From Caballeronia sp. M1242 (GTDB taxonomy: Bacteria; Pseudomonadota; Gammaproteobacteria; Burkholderiales; Burkholderiaceae), in the NCBI RefSeq assembly GCF_017220215.1, contig NZ_CP071130.1:682001-746000 (forward strand): a stretch of 64,000 bases of DNA. Reading direction: 5' to 3'. The position numbers were made by a program, and so were the translations under genes. The notes under the pieces were generated by a model, which did not search any database, had not been told where the DNA came from, and saw only the letters and a program-made list of their open reading frames with translations. Below are positions 8,512 through 16,936 of this stretch, piece after piece (within the stretch, counting starts at the first letter, position 1; each line of letters begins with the position of its first letter).

Positions 8512-8970
8512 TCACCTGATATAGACCGTGATCTTCTTCGAATAGACGGGCGGATTGTGCGGAATATGCCGGTCGTCGCCCATCAAGAGTTGAAGCGTAT
8601 GCTTACCCGGCGGCAATTCGAGCATGGTCTCCGTTTCGCCTGCGCCGTAATGCAGATGATTACGGTCGGACGGAATCTCCTGATCCAATGGCGGCAAATC
8701 CGTATCGATCAATAGATGGTGATGTCCGGTGTTCGGAAACTTCACGCCGCGCGGAGCGACGCCCATGAACCGCAGCCCGAACCACACGCGGAAGGGTTTT
8801 CCCGCCGGAAGCGTCTGCCCGTCGTTGGGATAGCCGATATACGCGTGCGCGTTGGCGGGCGCGGGCGTCGGTCCGCCCGACGCGTGGCTCGCAGGGAATG
8901 GCGCGGCCAACGCCGCGGCGAGCAGAATCGAACGTGCGCACGAATGTGCGCCGGCAGTGCGTCGTTTCAT
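8512..8970 (-). CDS. DUF4399 periplasmic protein, copy 1
   Basis: 152 residues from ATG 8970 (MKRRTAG), which gives a signal peptide cleaved near ASHASGG. The body is one DUF4399 domain: an IGYPNDGQTL strand, then the invariant-looking TGHHHLLIDTDLPPLDQEIP block and the end PPVYSKKITVYIR. The His-rich segment could bind metal, but no activity is established for the family as far as I know. A close paralogue is directly upstream, and the double-glycine peptide genes follow in the same direction. The arrangement suggests a shared transcription unit and possibly a role at the cell surface with the exported peptides (inference). Confidence 0.85.
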   Translation of the reverse strand: MKRRTAGAHSCARSILLAAALAAPFPASHASGGPTPAPANAHAYIGYPNDGQTLPAGKPFRVWFGLRFMGVAPRGVKFPNTGHHHLLIDTDLPPLDQEIPSDRNHLHYGAGETETMLELPPGKHTLQLLMGDDRHIPHNPPVYSKKITVYIR

Positions 8971-9029
8971 GTCGTGTACCTTCAGGATGTGCGCCGGACG
9001 GTTTGCATCGGACGAAGCGACGGCCCGGC

Positions 9030-9467
9030 TCATTTCATCGTGATCGTGATCTTCTTCGAATAAACGGGCGGGTCATGCGGTACATGGTTGTAATCGCCCA
9101 TGAGCAGTTGCAGCGTGTGCTTTCCGGGCTGCAACTCAATGCGCGCATCCGTTTCGCCGGCGCCGTAGTGCAGATGATTGCGATCCGACGGAATCTCCTG
9201 ATCCAGCGGCGGAAGGTCCGTATCGATCAGCAGATGGTGGTGGCCCACGTTAGGCATATCGATGCCCTTCGGACACACGCCCATATTGCGCAGGCCCATG
9301 CGCACCCATAGCTTGCCGCCTGAAAGGACGGCGCCGTCGGGCGGCCAGATGATGTAAGCCTCTGCGTTCGCGGGTGCCGGGCTGCGGGTACGCCCGGCTG
9401 AAAACGACGCGTCCGCGGCCAGCGCCGCTATCGAAGCGAGCGCGCCGAGCACAGTTCTTCTCAGCAT
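9030..9467 (-). CDS. DUF4399 periplasmic protein, copy 2
   Basis: 145 residues with an N-terminal signal sequence (MLRRTVLGALASIAALAADA) and one DUF4399 domain. The stretch from GHHHLLIDTDLPPLDQEIP through the NHLHYGAGET motif is nearly identical to the downstream copy, also at DNA level, while the N-termini differ. This fits a tandem duplication with purifying selection or gene conversion on the core. It is the first gene of the minus-strand locus. Its start is 217 nt from the divergent caspase/FGE-like gene, and this gap should contain the divergent promoters. Confidence 0.85.
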   Translation of the reverse strand: MLRRTVLGALASIAALAADASFSAGRTRSPAPANAEAYIIWPPDGAVLSGGKLWVRMGLRNMGVCPKGIDMPNVGHHHLLIDTDLPPLDQEIPSDRNHLHYGAGETDARIELQPGKHTLQLLMGDYNHVPHDPPVYSKKITITMK

Positions 9468-9684
9468 GTTTCGGATGCCTCTTCAAAGAAAGGCCGTTCA
9501 CAGGCCAACGATCAAGCTCTGTGTTCAGATTAGGACGTAACGATTTGAAAAGATACATGCGTGCGAGGGGTCGCAGACGCTGCATGCGGATACCTACGTT
9601 TAGGGGATCAAAACGTGGCGGACAGCGTGCTATCGTTGTTTGTGCGGCACACGTGCGTCTCCCTCAACGCCATACGGACAGGGT

Positions 9685-11532
9685 ATGAATATGTGGCGGA
9701 TATTCTTCGTTGCGACTGTGTTCGTCGCCATGAACGCAGCCTTCGCGCAATCCGGAAAGTCGCCCGCTCCAGTACTCATCGATCACGACGGCTCAGCGCA
9801 TAGTGTCGCGCTCGTCATCGGCAACGACCGTTACGGCGAAGAGCCGCTGAGCAGCGCGGCCACGGACGCGAGAGACATGAGCGCCGCACTCTCCGCGATG
9901 GGATTCGACGTGACGCGCCGCACGAATCTCAGTGCCGATGCAATGCGGCAAGCCGTTCAGTCATTCATCGATCATCTTGGTCCGCGCGACACCGCGTTGG
10001 TGTATTTCGCCGGGCACGGCGTTGAGGCGCGCGGACAGGCGCTGCTCTTGCCGATCGATGCAAGCAACATCGAGAAAGGCATCGCAGCGCAGGATCTCGC
10101 GGCGCGCATGGCGCGTGCGAGGCCGCTTGCTACGAACATCGTCGTGCTCGACATGTGTCTCGGCTATTCATCGCCTCATGCTTCGGCCAGACCTGTTCAA
10201 CTTCCGCCGCGAACGCTGATCGCTTTCGCAACGCAGCTCAACGCAGGCGCAGCCGAAGACGGACGCAACGGTCGCTACACCGCGGCGCTTCTACGCGCCT
10301 TCGCGAAAGACAAGCAGATGACGTCCGCTTCATTCGATACTGCCGCGTCCGACATTGCCAATGCTTCCCGTGGCGCACAACGGCCGTGGGTGGCATCGAC
10401 ATTGACCGGGCCTGTCACGCTCGGACGCGCAACGGTGGCTCTGCCGGCGATGGCCGAATTTGCCGGCATCGATGGCGGACCGATCCGCATGCGCGGCATT
10501 CTGCCGAAAGACAGCAGCGAGCAATACGAACTGGCGTTCTGGGAATCGATCAAGGACAGCACGTATCCGAGCGATTACGAGGCGTACTTGAAGTCGTATC
10601 CGAATGGGCGTTTCGCGGCACTTGCGAAGGCGCGCATCGAGCGGCTCAAAGCGACCGCGAGCGCTAAGCCTTCTGTTGCGGCTCCGGCATCGGCTCAAGC
10701 ATCGGCTCCAACATCGGCTCAAGCATCGGCTCCGGCCAAGCCGGCCAGCCCCGTCGCGAGCGCCAAACCGATGGCACCGACGAACACCACGGCCAAGCCC
10801 ACGGGCAACGAGATCAAGGACTGCCCGCAGTGTCCGTTGCTCATTCCCATCGTGCCGGGCGCTTTCACGATGGGCAGCAACAACGATGATCCCGGCGAGA
10901 AGCCGTCGCATCGCGTGACGCTCGGGCGGCCGTTCGCCATCGGCAAATACGAAGTGACCGTCGAGCAGTGGAATGCGTGCGCCGATGCGGGCGCCTGCAC
11001 CCGCATCGCGCCGGACAGCAACGCAAGCGCCCCGCCGCCACCCAATTCGCCGATGCGCAACGTCAGTTGGGACGATGCGCAGGTCTACGTGAAGTGGTTG
11101 AGCAAGGTAGGCGGCAAGCCGTATCGTCTGCCGAGCGAAGCCGAATGGGAGTTCGCCGCGCGCGGCGGCACGCAAAGCACGTTCTGGTGGGGCGATCAGA
11201 TGAAAAAAGGCACGGCCGACTGCAAGGACTGCGGCGAGCCGTATCACGCGGATGCGCCGGTGCCCGTGGGTTCGTTCGCGCCGAACGGGTATGGCCTCTA
11301 CGACATGAACGGCAGCGTGTGGGAATGGGTCGCCGACTGCTGGCATAGCTCATACAAGGGCGCGCCCGTCGATGGCCGCGTGTGGGACGAGCCTTCCTGT
11401 TCGGTGCGCGTGATTCGCGGCGGCTCCTGGCGCGAAGGCGGCGACTATATGCAATCCGCCACGCGCTTCAAGTACAGCGCGAGCGTGCGTCAATCGCAGA
11501 ACGGCTTTCGCGTGGCGCGCGACACGCAGTGA
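9685..11532 (+). CDS. Secreted caspase-like / FGE-sulfatase-like fusion protein
   Basis: 615 residues from ATG 9685 (MNMWRIFF), with a Sec signal cleaved after AFA. A caspase-like (peptidase C14) domain follows at about residues 35-265, with the dyad His111 in YFAGHG and Cys158 in VLDMC. A linker at about 330-380 is rich in Ala, Pro and Ser (repeats of ASAQASAP). The C-terminal domain (about 387-615) has the formylglycine-generating enzyme/SUMF1 fold: FTMGS, YEVTVEQW, YRLPSEAEWEFAARGG, NVWEW-like GSVWEWVADCW and RVIRGGSW. The paired catalytic cysteines of true FGE are missing: the aligned segment reads YMQSATRFKYSAS. So the domain is probably a binding or structural module, not a sulfatase activator. 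It is divergent from the peptide-export locus and may process or bind its products (inference). Confidence 0.88.
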   Translation: MNMWRIFFVATVFVAMNAAFAQSGKSPAPVLIDHDGSAHSVALVIGNDRYGEEPLSSAATDARDMSAALSAMGFDVTRRTNLSADAMRQAVQSFIDHLGPRDTALVYFAGHGVEARGQALLLPIDASNIEKGIAAQDLAARMARARPLATNIVVLDMCLGYSSPHASARPVQLPPRTLIAFATQLNAGAAEDGRNGRYTAALLRAFAKDKQMTSASFDTAASDIANASRGAQRPWVASTLTGPVTLGRATVALPAMAEFAGIDGGPIRMRGILPKDSSEQYELAFWESIKDSTYPSDYEAYLKSYPNGRFAALAKARIERLKATASAKPSVAAPASAQASAPTSAQASAPAKPASPVASAKPMAPTNTTAKPTGNEIKDCPQCPLLIPIVPGAFTMGSNNDDPGEKPSHRVTLGRPFAIGKYEVTVEQWNACADAGACTRIAPDSNASAPPPPNSPMRNVSWDDAQVYVKWLSKVGGKPYRLPSEAEWEFAARGGTQSTFWWGDQMKKGTADCKDCGEPYHADAPVPVGSFAPNGYGLYDMNGSVWEWVADCWHSSYKGAPVDGRVWDEPSCSVRVIRGGSWREGGDYMQSATRFKYSASVRQSQNGFRVARDTQ

Positions 11533-11538
11533 CCGCGC

Positions 11539-13416
11539 TCACTGCGCCGATACCTTGACGATGATCTGCGCCTGCGTATCGCGTTCGATTCTTCGAAGCG
11601 CCGGCAACGATGCCTCGAAATCTTCGGGCGAACAAACCTGCTTGCCGAAACGCGCATCCAGCGTGCGCGATACCTGGATCACATTGCTCGCCGGATCGAA
11701 TACATAGCGCGAGCGATAGCGAAAGAAGCCGCTCGTCAGGTCGAGATCGTCGGGCACTTCGGCGACTCGCATGGTCTTCGGCAGCGCGATCTGCGATACC
11801 TCGTCGTATGCGCCGCCCACGCACAGATACGGCTGCGTGCGCGAGCGTTCCGCGAGCCAGTTGCGCGTCTGCGTGGCGATGCCGCCCGACAGGCTCGTGA
11901 GCGCGGGCAAGGCGGTCGTGCCGGTCGGCCAGACGACGTCGTCGAGCGTGCCGCGCAGCGTCGTCGCGAACGGGCCGCTGGTCGCGTCGACATCGGTGGT
12001 GGTCAGCGCGCCCGCGCCGCGCAGGTTCGTGAAACGCAGGCGGTCCGCGGCGATCTGGTCGCGCCGCTGCGCGCTCGCGAGCCGCAGATTCATACGCTCC
12101 AACTCGGCGCTCCATCCCGCGTCCTGCACCCAATACGCGAACGTCGCCTCGCCTTGAGGCGCGACGTCGATCTGAAGACGCGCGGTGCGCGACAACGGCT
12201 GCGTCGCGGGCGTGCGCGAAAGCGCGCCGCTATCGACGAGCAGCGTCGGTCGGTCCATGTCCGCGAGCGGCAAGAAGCCGAACTCCACGCTCGACGCCGT
12301 GCTGTCCGCGAACATCGCGAAGTCCGGCAGATACGTGATGATGTGATTGATCGCGCCCGCGCCGTAGCCCGGCACCGAAGGCAGCGAGTAAACCGAGCCG
12401 AGGCCGATCAACGCGGGCTCGTTGCGAATGCCCACCGCGTCGAGCAGCGCGCCGTACAGCGCGACATGGTCCTTGCAGTCGCCGTAGCGGTTCGCGAGCA
12501 CGTCCGTCACGCGATGCGGCACGGCCGGACTCTGCCCGATGAACATCGCCACGTAGCGAATGTTGCGGCGCACCCAGTCGTAAAGCGTGCGGGCCTTCGC
12601 GCGCGCGTCGGCGTCGTTGGCTGTCAGCGTTTGAGCGAGCGCCCGCACGGCAGGATCACGCGCGCTCGCATCGGCGGCGGACGCGCGATAGCTCGCCGCG
12701 AAGCTCGCGTAGTCGGGAAACGTGGAGACCATCAGCCGGTCGCCGTATTGCGCATAGCCGACGGAACCGCTTTCGATGCGCGCGATCTGCTCGCGACGGT
12801 AATCAAACACGTAGCGCGTGCGGCCGTTTGCGGTGACAGGCGCGCGCGCGACATAGCCGCGCGTATCGGCGTAGAGCGGCTTCGTCGCGGGAAGGTCGAA
12901 AACGAGTTGCTGATCCAGCACCGGCCGCTGTCCCGGCTCGACGTAATAGCCGAACTGGCCGGGAATGACCGGGCTCGCCTGACTCTTGCGCGAATGCAGG
13001 TGCACCGTCGAGCCGACGCCCACAGCCGGAAAGATCACCGCGCGCAGCTTCGCGTCCTGGAACGTCGGCGCGCCCGCCGAGCGCGGCTCCTGAATATCGC
13101 GGATCTGATCAGACGAGACGTCATGGCGCGCGCCGTTCGCATCGACGGAATAGGCCTCCACGATGTCCACCTTCGACACGCTGCGGTCGTACCAGACGTA
13201 ACGCTGCGCGATCTCGTCGACGCCCGCCGCCGTGTTCGCGCGCAGCACGGTGCGGTCGTCTTCGCTGACGGAGCCGTCGTCCGCGACGACGAACTCGTGC
13301 ACGTCGCTCACGACGGTGGACGGCTCGTCGGCGTCGGGCGCCGGCGCGGCCCAGGCGCCGGTCGCAGCCAGGCACAGCGCCAATGCGTACGGGATTTGCC
13401 TGAAGAACCGGCTCAT
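11539..13416 (-). CDS. DUF3857 / transglutaminase-like periplasmic protein
   Basis: 625 residues when started at ATG 13416 (MSRFFRQIPYALALCLAATG), which gives a clean Sec signal ending AWA. The frame is open further upstream, but that part lacks a signal. An N-terminal DUF3857 domain is followed by a transglutaminase-like core. The triad is visible: Cys in YGDCKDHVAL, His in AINHIITYL and Asp in MFADSTAS. A C-terminal DUF3858-like beta domain (SRTLDARFGKQVC) ends the protein. The stop is only 6 nt from the stop of the caspase/FGE-like gene, on the opposite strand. Substrate unknown; proteins of this type are usually linked to the cell envelope. Confidence 0.88.
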   Translation of the reverse strand: MSRFFRQIPYALALCLAATGAWAAPAPDADEPSTVVSDVHEFVVADDGSVSEDDRTVLRANTAAGVDEIAQRYVWYDRSVSKVDIVEAYSVDANGARHDVSSDQIRDIQEPRSAGAPTFQDAKLRAVIFPAVGVGSTVHLHSRKSQASPVIPGQFGYYVEPGQRPVLDQQLVFDLPATKPLYADTRGYVARAPVTANGRTRYVFDYRREQIARIESGSVGYAQYGDRLMVSTFPDYASFAASYRASAADASARDPAVRALAQTLTANDADARAKARTLYDWVRRNIRYVAMFIGQSPAVPHRVTDVLANRYGDCKDHVALYGALLDAVGIRNEPALIGLGSVYSLPSVPGYGAGAINHIITYLPDFAMFADSTASSVEFGFLPLADMDRPTLLVDSGALSRTPATQPLSRTARLQIDVAPQGEATFAYWVQDAGWSAELERMNLRLASAQRRDQIAADRLRFTNLRGAGALTTTDVDATSGPFATTLRGTLDDVVWPTGTTALPALTSLSGGIATQTRNWLAERSRTQPYLCVGGAYDEVSQIALPKTMRVAEVPDDLDLTSGFFRYRSRYVFDPASNVIQVSRTLDARFGKQVCSPEDFEASLPALRRIERDTQAQIIVKVSAQ

Positions 13417-13567
13417 GTTCGGCTCACGAGGAAACGCGCGAACGTTCATCGTACCCGAGCCGATGTCGCCGCGACAATCTGTATCACGTTGCGATAGAAT
13501 TTCACGCTTCGCCGCGGTCCCGACGCGCGATTCATTGACCCTCTCACAAGAACTCATCGCTGAAAAC

Positions 13568-14713
13568 GTGTCGCGCACCGTCCTCTTACGCTGGTTACAT
13601 GGCTTCCTTCCCGCACCCGTCACACTCAGATGGACCGAACGGCTGCGCGCGGGCGCGGGCGCGCTCATCGGCATTGCGCTGACGGGCGGCATCGCGCGTC
13701 TGCTCGTGGGCGATAGCGCGGCGATTCCGTTCCTGATCGCGCCGATGGGCGCGTCCGCCGTGCTGCTCTTCGCCGTGCCCGCGAGTCCGCTCGCGCAGCC
13801 GTGGTCGATCATCGGCGGCAATCTCGTGTCGGCGGTCGTCGGCGTGTCGTGCGCCGCGCTGATTCACGATCCCGTCGATGCCGCCGCGCTCGCCATCGCG
13901 CTCGCCATCTGCGGGATGTTCGCGCTGCGCTGCGTGCATCCGCCATCCGGCGCGGTGGCGCTGACCGCGGTGCTCGGCGGCCCGTCGATCCACGCGCTCG
14001 GCTACGGCTTCGTGCTCGCGCCGGTGGCCATCCAGTCGGCGGCGCTGCTGTGCTCGGCCATCGTCTATCACGCGCTGACGGGGCACCGTTATCCGCACGT
14101 CGCGCAGGCGTCGCCGAAAGCGCCGGACGGCGCGGCCTTCACGCGCGCCGATCTCGAAGCCGTGCTTGCGCGTCGCAGCGAAATGCTCGACGTCGATCCG
14201 GACGATCTCGAAGCGCTGCTGCGCGAAACGCAGTTGCAGGCCTACGCGCGCCGCTTCACCGAATTCAGTTGCGCGGACATCATGTCGCGCGGCGTCGTGT
14301 CCGTGACGCCCGACACGACGGTCGACGAGGCGCTCGCGCTGCTCGCTCGGCATCGCGTGAAGGCGCTGCCTGTGATCGACATGACGCGACGCATTCGGGG
14401 CATCGTCACGCGAGCGGACCTCGCGCCCGCGCACCGGTCCGCGCCCCGCGATGCCTTCGCGCGCGCCGTCGAGCGCATCATGCGCGGCCCGTCGCAAGCG
14501 CCGGCGCGCGTCGGCTCGCTGATGACCACCGATGTCTGCACGATCGACTCGCGCACGCCCATCGCGGAACTGGTGCCGATGTTCGCGGACTTCGGGCACC
14601 ACCACATTCCGGTGGTCGATCACAACGAGCGCCTGCTCGGCATGATCACCGAAACCGATCTGATCTCGGGGCTGTATCGCCAGAGCTTCGCGAGCGAGCG
14701 CAAGAGCGCCTGA
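13568..14713 (+). CDS. HPP-family membrane protein with two CBS domains
   Basis: 381 residues from GTG 13568 (VSRTVLLRWLHG); longer in-frame starts lie over the neighbouring promoter region and are not supported. The N-terminal half is an HPP-family domain of about five membrane helices with the namesake motif (LRCVHPPSGAVALTA). The C-terminal half carries two CBS domains (IMSRGVVSVTPDTTVDEALA; GSLMTTDVCTIDSRTPIAE), which normally bind adenine nucleotides. Plant and cyanobacterial HPP proteins have been linked to nitrite transport (general knowledge); the substrate here is unknown. It is followed after 7 nt by a MarR regulator and then a ClC-CBS channel, forming a three-gene operon. Confidence 0.88.
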   Translation: MSRTVLLRWLHGFLPAPVTLRWTERLRAGAGALIGIALTGGIARLLVGDSAAIPFLIAPMGASAVLLFAVPASPLAQPWSIIGGNLVSAVVGVSCAALIHDPVDAAALAIALAICGMFALRCVHPPSGAVALTAVLGGPSIHALGYGFVLAPVAIQSAALLCSAIVYHALTGHRYPHVAQASPKAPDGAAFTRADLEAVLARRSEMLDVDPDDLEALLRETQLQAYARRFTEFSCADIMSRGVVSVTPDTTVDEALALLARHRVKALPVIDMTRRIRGIVTRADLAPAHRSAPRDAFARAVERIMRGPSQAPARVGSLMTTDVCTIDSRTPIAELVPMFADFGHHHIPVVDHNERLLGMITETDLISGLYRQSFASERKSA

Positions 14714-14720
14714 AAAAACG

Positions 14721-15131
14721 ATGAAAAACGCACGCACCCTGACCAAGCCGGACTTCGAGCAGCTTTCCGAATTCCGCTATCAGATGCGCCGCTTCGAGCG
14801 GTTCTCGGAGCGCGCCGCGCAGGAAGAAGGCATTACGCCGCTGCAATATCTGCTGCTTCTGCACATCAAGGGCTTTCCGGGCCGCGCGTGGGCGACGGTC
14901 GGTGAGTTGGCCGAGCGATTGCAATCGCATCACCACGGCGTCGTGGCGCTCGTCACGCGCTGCGAAGCGCTCGGGCTCGTGCGACGCGAGCAGAGCGCGG
15001 AGGATCGCCGGCAAGTGCAAGTGCATCTCGAAGCGCGCGGCGAGCAGGTGCTCGCGCGCCTCGCGGCGCTGCATCGCGCGGAGTTGAAATCGCTCGACGG
15101 CGCGTTCCGCGTCCCGCAAATCGATCTTTGA
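14721..15131 (+). CDS. MarR-family transcriptional regulator
   Basis: 136 residues with a MarR-type winged helix. The recognition region is LAERLQSHHHGVVALVTRCEALGLVRRE, split here as VGELAERLQSHHHG and TRCEALGLVRRE, followed by the wing (QSAEDRRQVQVHLE). It lies 7 nt after the HPP-CBS gene and 29 nt before the ClC gene. It probably controls its own operon, in response to a small ligand or to redox state (inference). No operator could be identified with confidence. Confidence 0.9.
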   Translation: MKNARTLTKPDFEQLSEFRYQMRRFERFSERAAQEEGITPLQYLLLLHIKGFPGRAWATVGELAERLQSHHHGVVALVTRCEALGLVRREQSAEDRRQVQVHLEARGEQVLARLAALHRAELKSLDGAFRVPQIDL

Positions 15132-15160
15132 ATCTCGCGGAGTTTTCTGGAGTGACAGCC

Positions 15161-16936
15161 ATGAATCATCATAAACGCGACTTTTCCGTGAACGACCGGC
15201 TGCTGCGCATCTGCGCACTCGCGGCAGTCATCGGCGGCATCAGCACGCTTGCGGCGGTCGTCCTGCTCGCGCTCATTCATCTCTTCACGAATCTGTTTTT
15301 CTTCCAGACGTTCTCCATCGAGGATCGCTCGCCCGCGCTCCATACGCTTGGGGCCTGGGTCATCGTGATTCCGGTGATCGGCGGGCTGATCGTCGGACTG
15401 ATGGCGCGCTTCGGCTCCGAGAAGATTCGCGGCCACGGCATTCCCGAAGCGATCGAAGCGATTCTCTTCGGCAAGAGCCGCATGTCGCCGAAGGTGGCGG
15501 TGCTGAAGCCGCTGTCCTCGGGCATCGTGATCGGCAGCGGCGGGCCGTTCGGCGCGGAAGGTCCGATCATCATGACGGGCGGCGCACTCGGCTCGCTGAT
15601 CGCGCAGTGCATCGACGTGACGGCCGCCGAGCGCAAGACGCTGCTCGTGGCGGGCGCGGCGGCGGGCATGACCGCCGTGTTCGGCACGCCGGTCGCGGCG
15701 GTTCTGCTCGCGGTGGAACTGCTGCTTTTCGAATGGCGGCCGCGCAGCTTTCTGCCCGTGGCGCTAGCGTGCGCCGTGGCCGGCTTCGCGCGGGCGTTCG
15801 TGTTCGGCACCGGCGCGCTTTTCCCGATGCAGACGCAGCCCCCGCACATGATTTCGCTGCTGTCGTGCCTCGTCGCGGGGCTGTTGTCGGGCGTGCTCGC
15901 GTCGGGCCTGTCGGCGGCGCTCTACAAGCTCGAAGATGCGTTCGGCAAGCTCCCGCTGCACTGGATGTGGTGGCCGGCCATCGGCGGCGTCGTGGTCGGC
16001 ATCGGCGGATATCTGGAGCCGCGCGCGCTCGGCGTCGGCTATGACGTGATCGGCGATCTGCTGCATCAGCACATCGCCATTCAGGTGGCGCTCGCGATTC
16101 TGGCCGTGAAGGCGGTGATCTGGGTCGTGGCGCTCGCGTCCGGCACGTCGGGCGGCGTGCTCGCGCCGCTCTTGATGCTCGGCGCGGGTCTCGGCACCGT
16201 GCTCGGCGCGGTTCTGCCGGGCCACGACACCGCGCTCTGGCCGCTCGTCTGCATGGCCGCGACGCTCGGCGCGACACTCGGCGCGCCGCTCACGGCCATC
16301 GTCTTCGCGTTCGGCCTCACGCACGACAGCAACGCGCTTCTGCCTCTGCTGGCGGCGACACTCGTCGCCCACGGCTTCGCCACCGTGGTGATGCGTCGCT
16401 CGATCATGACGGAGAAGATCGCGCGGCGCGGGTATCACATCTATCGCGAATACGGGGTGGACCCGCTGGAGCGTCACCACGTCGATGAAGTCATGACGCG
16501 CGACGTGAACACGATCGACGCCGCGACGCCGCTCGCTGACGTGCTCGCGCGGCATTTCGGGCCGCAGCAGGCGCACCGGGCGTATCCGGTCGTGCGCGAC
16601 GGGGCGCTCGTCGGCATGCTGGATCGCGCGGCATTGGCGGCGCTCGGCGAGGCGTCGCAATCGGGCGGCATCACGATCGGGGAGGCGCTCGCGCAAAAAA
16701 ACGATGCCGCGCCTGCCGTCGCGCTGCCCGGCGAACCGTGTCGGCTTGCGGCCACGCGCCTTGCCGTGCATGACCTGGAACGCCTGCCGGTCGTGGCGGA
16801 CACGGCGTCGATGCGGCTTGTCGGCATCGTCTCGCGCAGCGATCTGGTGAAGCCGGCGCGCGCGCATTTCGACGAAGAACACCAGCGCGAACGCTTCCGC
16901 GGCTTTCGGCGAACTCAGGCGTTGCGCAAGCCGTAA
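15161..16936 (+). CDS. ClC-type chloride channel/antiporter with C-terminal CBS domains
   Basis: 591 residues from ATG 15161 (MNHHKRDFSV), preceded by GGAG at proper spacing; a TTG 33 nt upstream is a weaker start. The ClC signatures are present: GSGGPFGAEGP with the gating glutamate, an acidic residue in FEWRP at the position of the internal proton glutamate of ClC antiporters, and SGTSGGVLAPLLMLGAG. Two CBS domains follow from about residue 440 (VMTRDVNTIDAATPLADVLA; SRSDLVKPA). The function would be chloride/proton exchange or chloride conduction across the inner membrane, possibly regulated by nucleotides. It is the last gene of the HPP-MarR-ClC operon. Its end overlaps the convergent TPR/glycosyltransferase gene by 22 nt. 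Confidence 0.92.
   Translation: MNHHKRDFSVNDRLLRICALAAVIGGISTLAAVVLLALIHLFTNLFFFQTFSIEDRSPALHTLGAWVIVIPVIGGLIVGLMARFGSEKIRGHGIPEAIEAILFGKSRMSPKVAVLKPLSSGIVIGSGGPFGAEGPIIMTGGALGSLIAQCIDVTAAERKTLLVAGAAAGMTAVFGTPVAAVLLAVELLLFEWRPRSFLPVALACAVAGFARAFVFGTGALFPMQTQPPHMISLLSCLVAGLLSGVLASGLSAALYKLEDAFGKLPLHWMWWPAIGGVVVGIGGYLEPRALGVGYDVIGDLLHQHIAIQVALAILAVKAVIWVVALASGTSGGVLAPLLMLGAGLGTVLGAVLPGHDTALWPLVCMAATLGATLGAPLTAIVFAFGLTHDSNALLPLLAATLVAHGFATVVMRRSIMTEKIARRGYHIYREYGVDPLERHHVDEVMTRDVNTIDAATPLADVLARHFGPQQAHRAYPVVRDGALVGMLDRAALAALGEASQSGGITIGEALAQKNDAAPAVALPGEPCRLAATRLAVHDLERLPVVADTASMRLVGIVSRSDLVKPARAHFDEEHQRERFRGFRRTQALRKP

Noticed and set aside
10330-11346. 338-codon minus-strand frame
   Set aside because: Antisense to the caspase/FGE-like gene, without recognisable features.
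10845-11532. Active formylglycine-generating enzyme
   Set aside because: The paired catalytic cysteines of FGE are missing at the aligned positions, and no sulfatase gene is present.
1-11532. Mobile genomic island
   Set aside because: No integrase, transposase, tRNA or direct repeats at the ends, and the composition matches the neighbours.
13232-13567. Upstream extension of the HPP-CBS frame
   Set aside because: It overlaps the start of the opposite DUF3857 gene. The GTG at 13568 gives the usual N-terminus.
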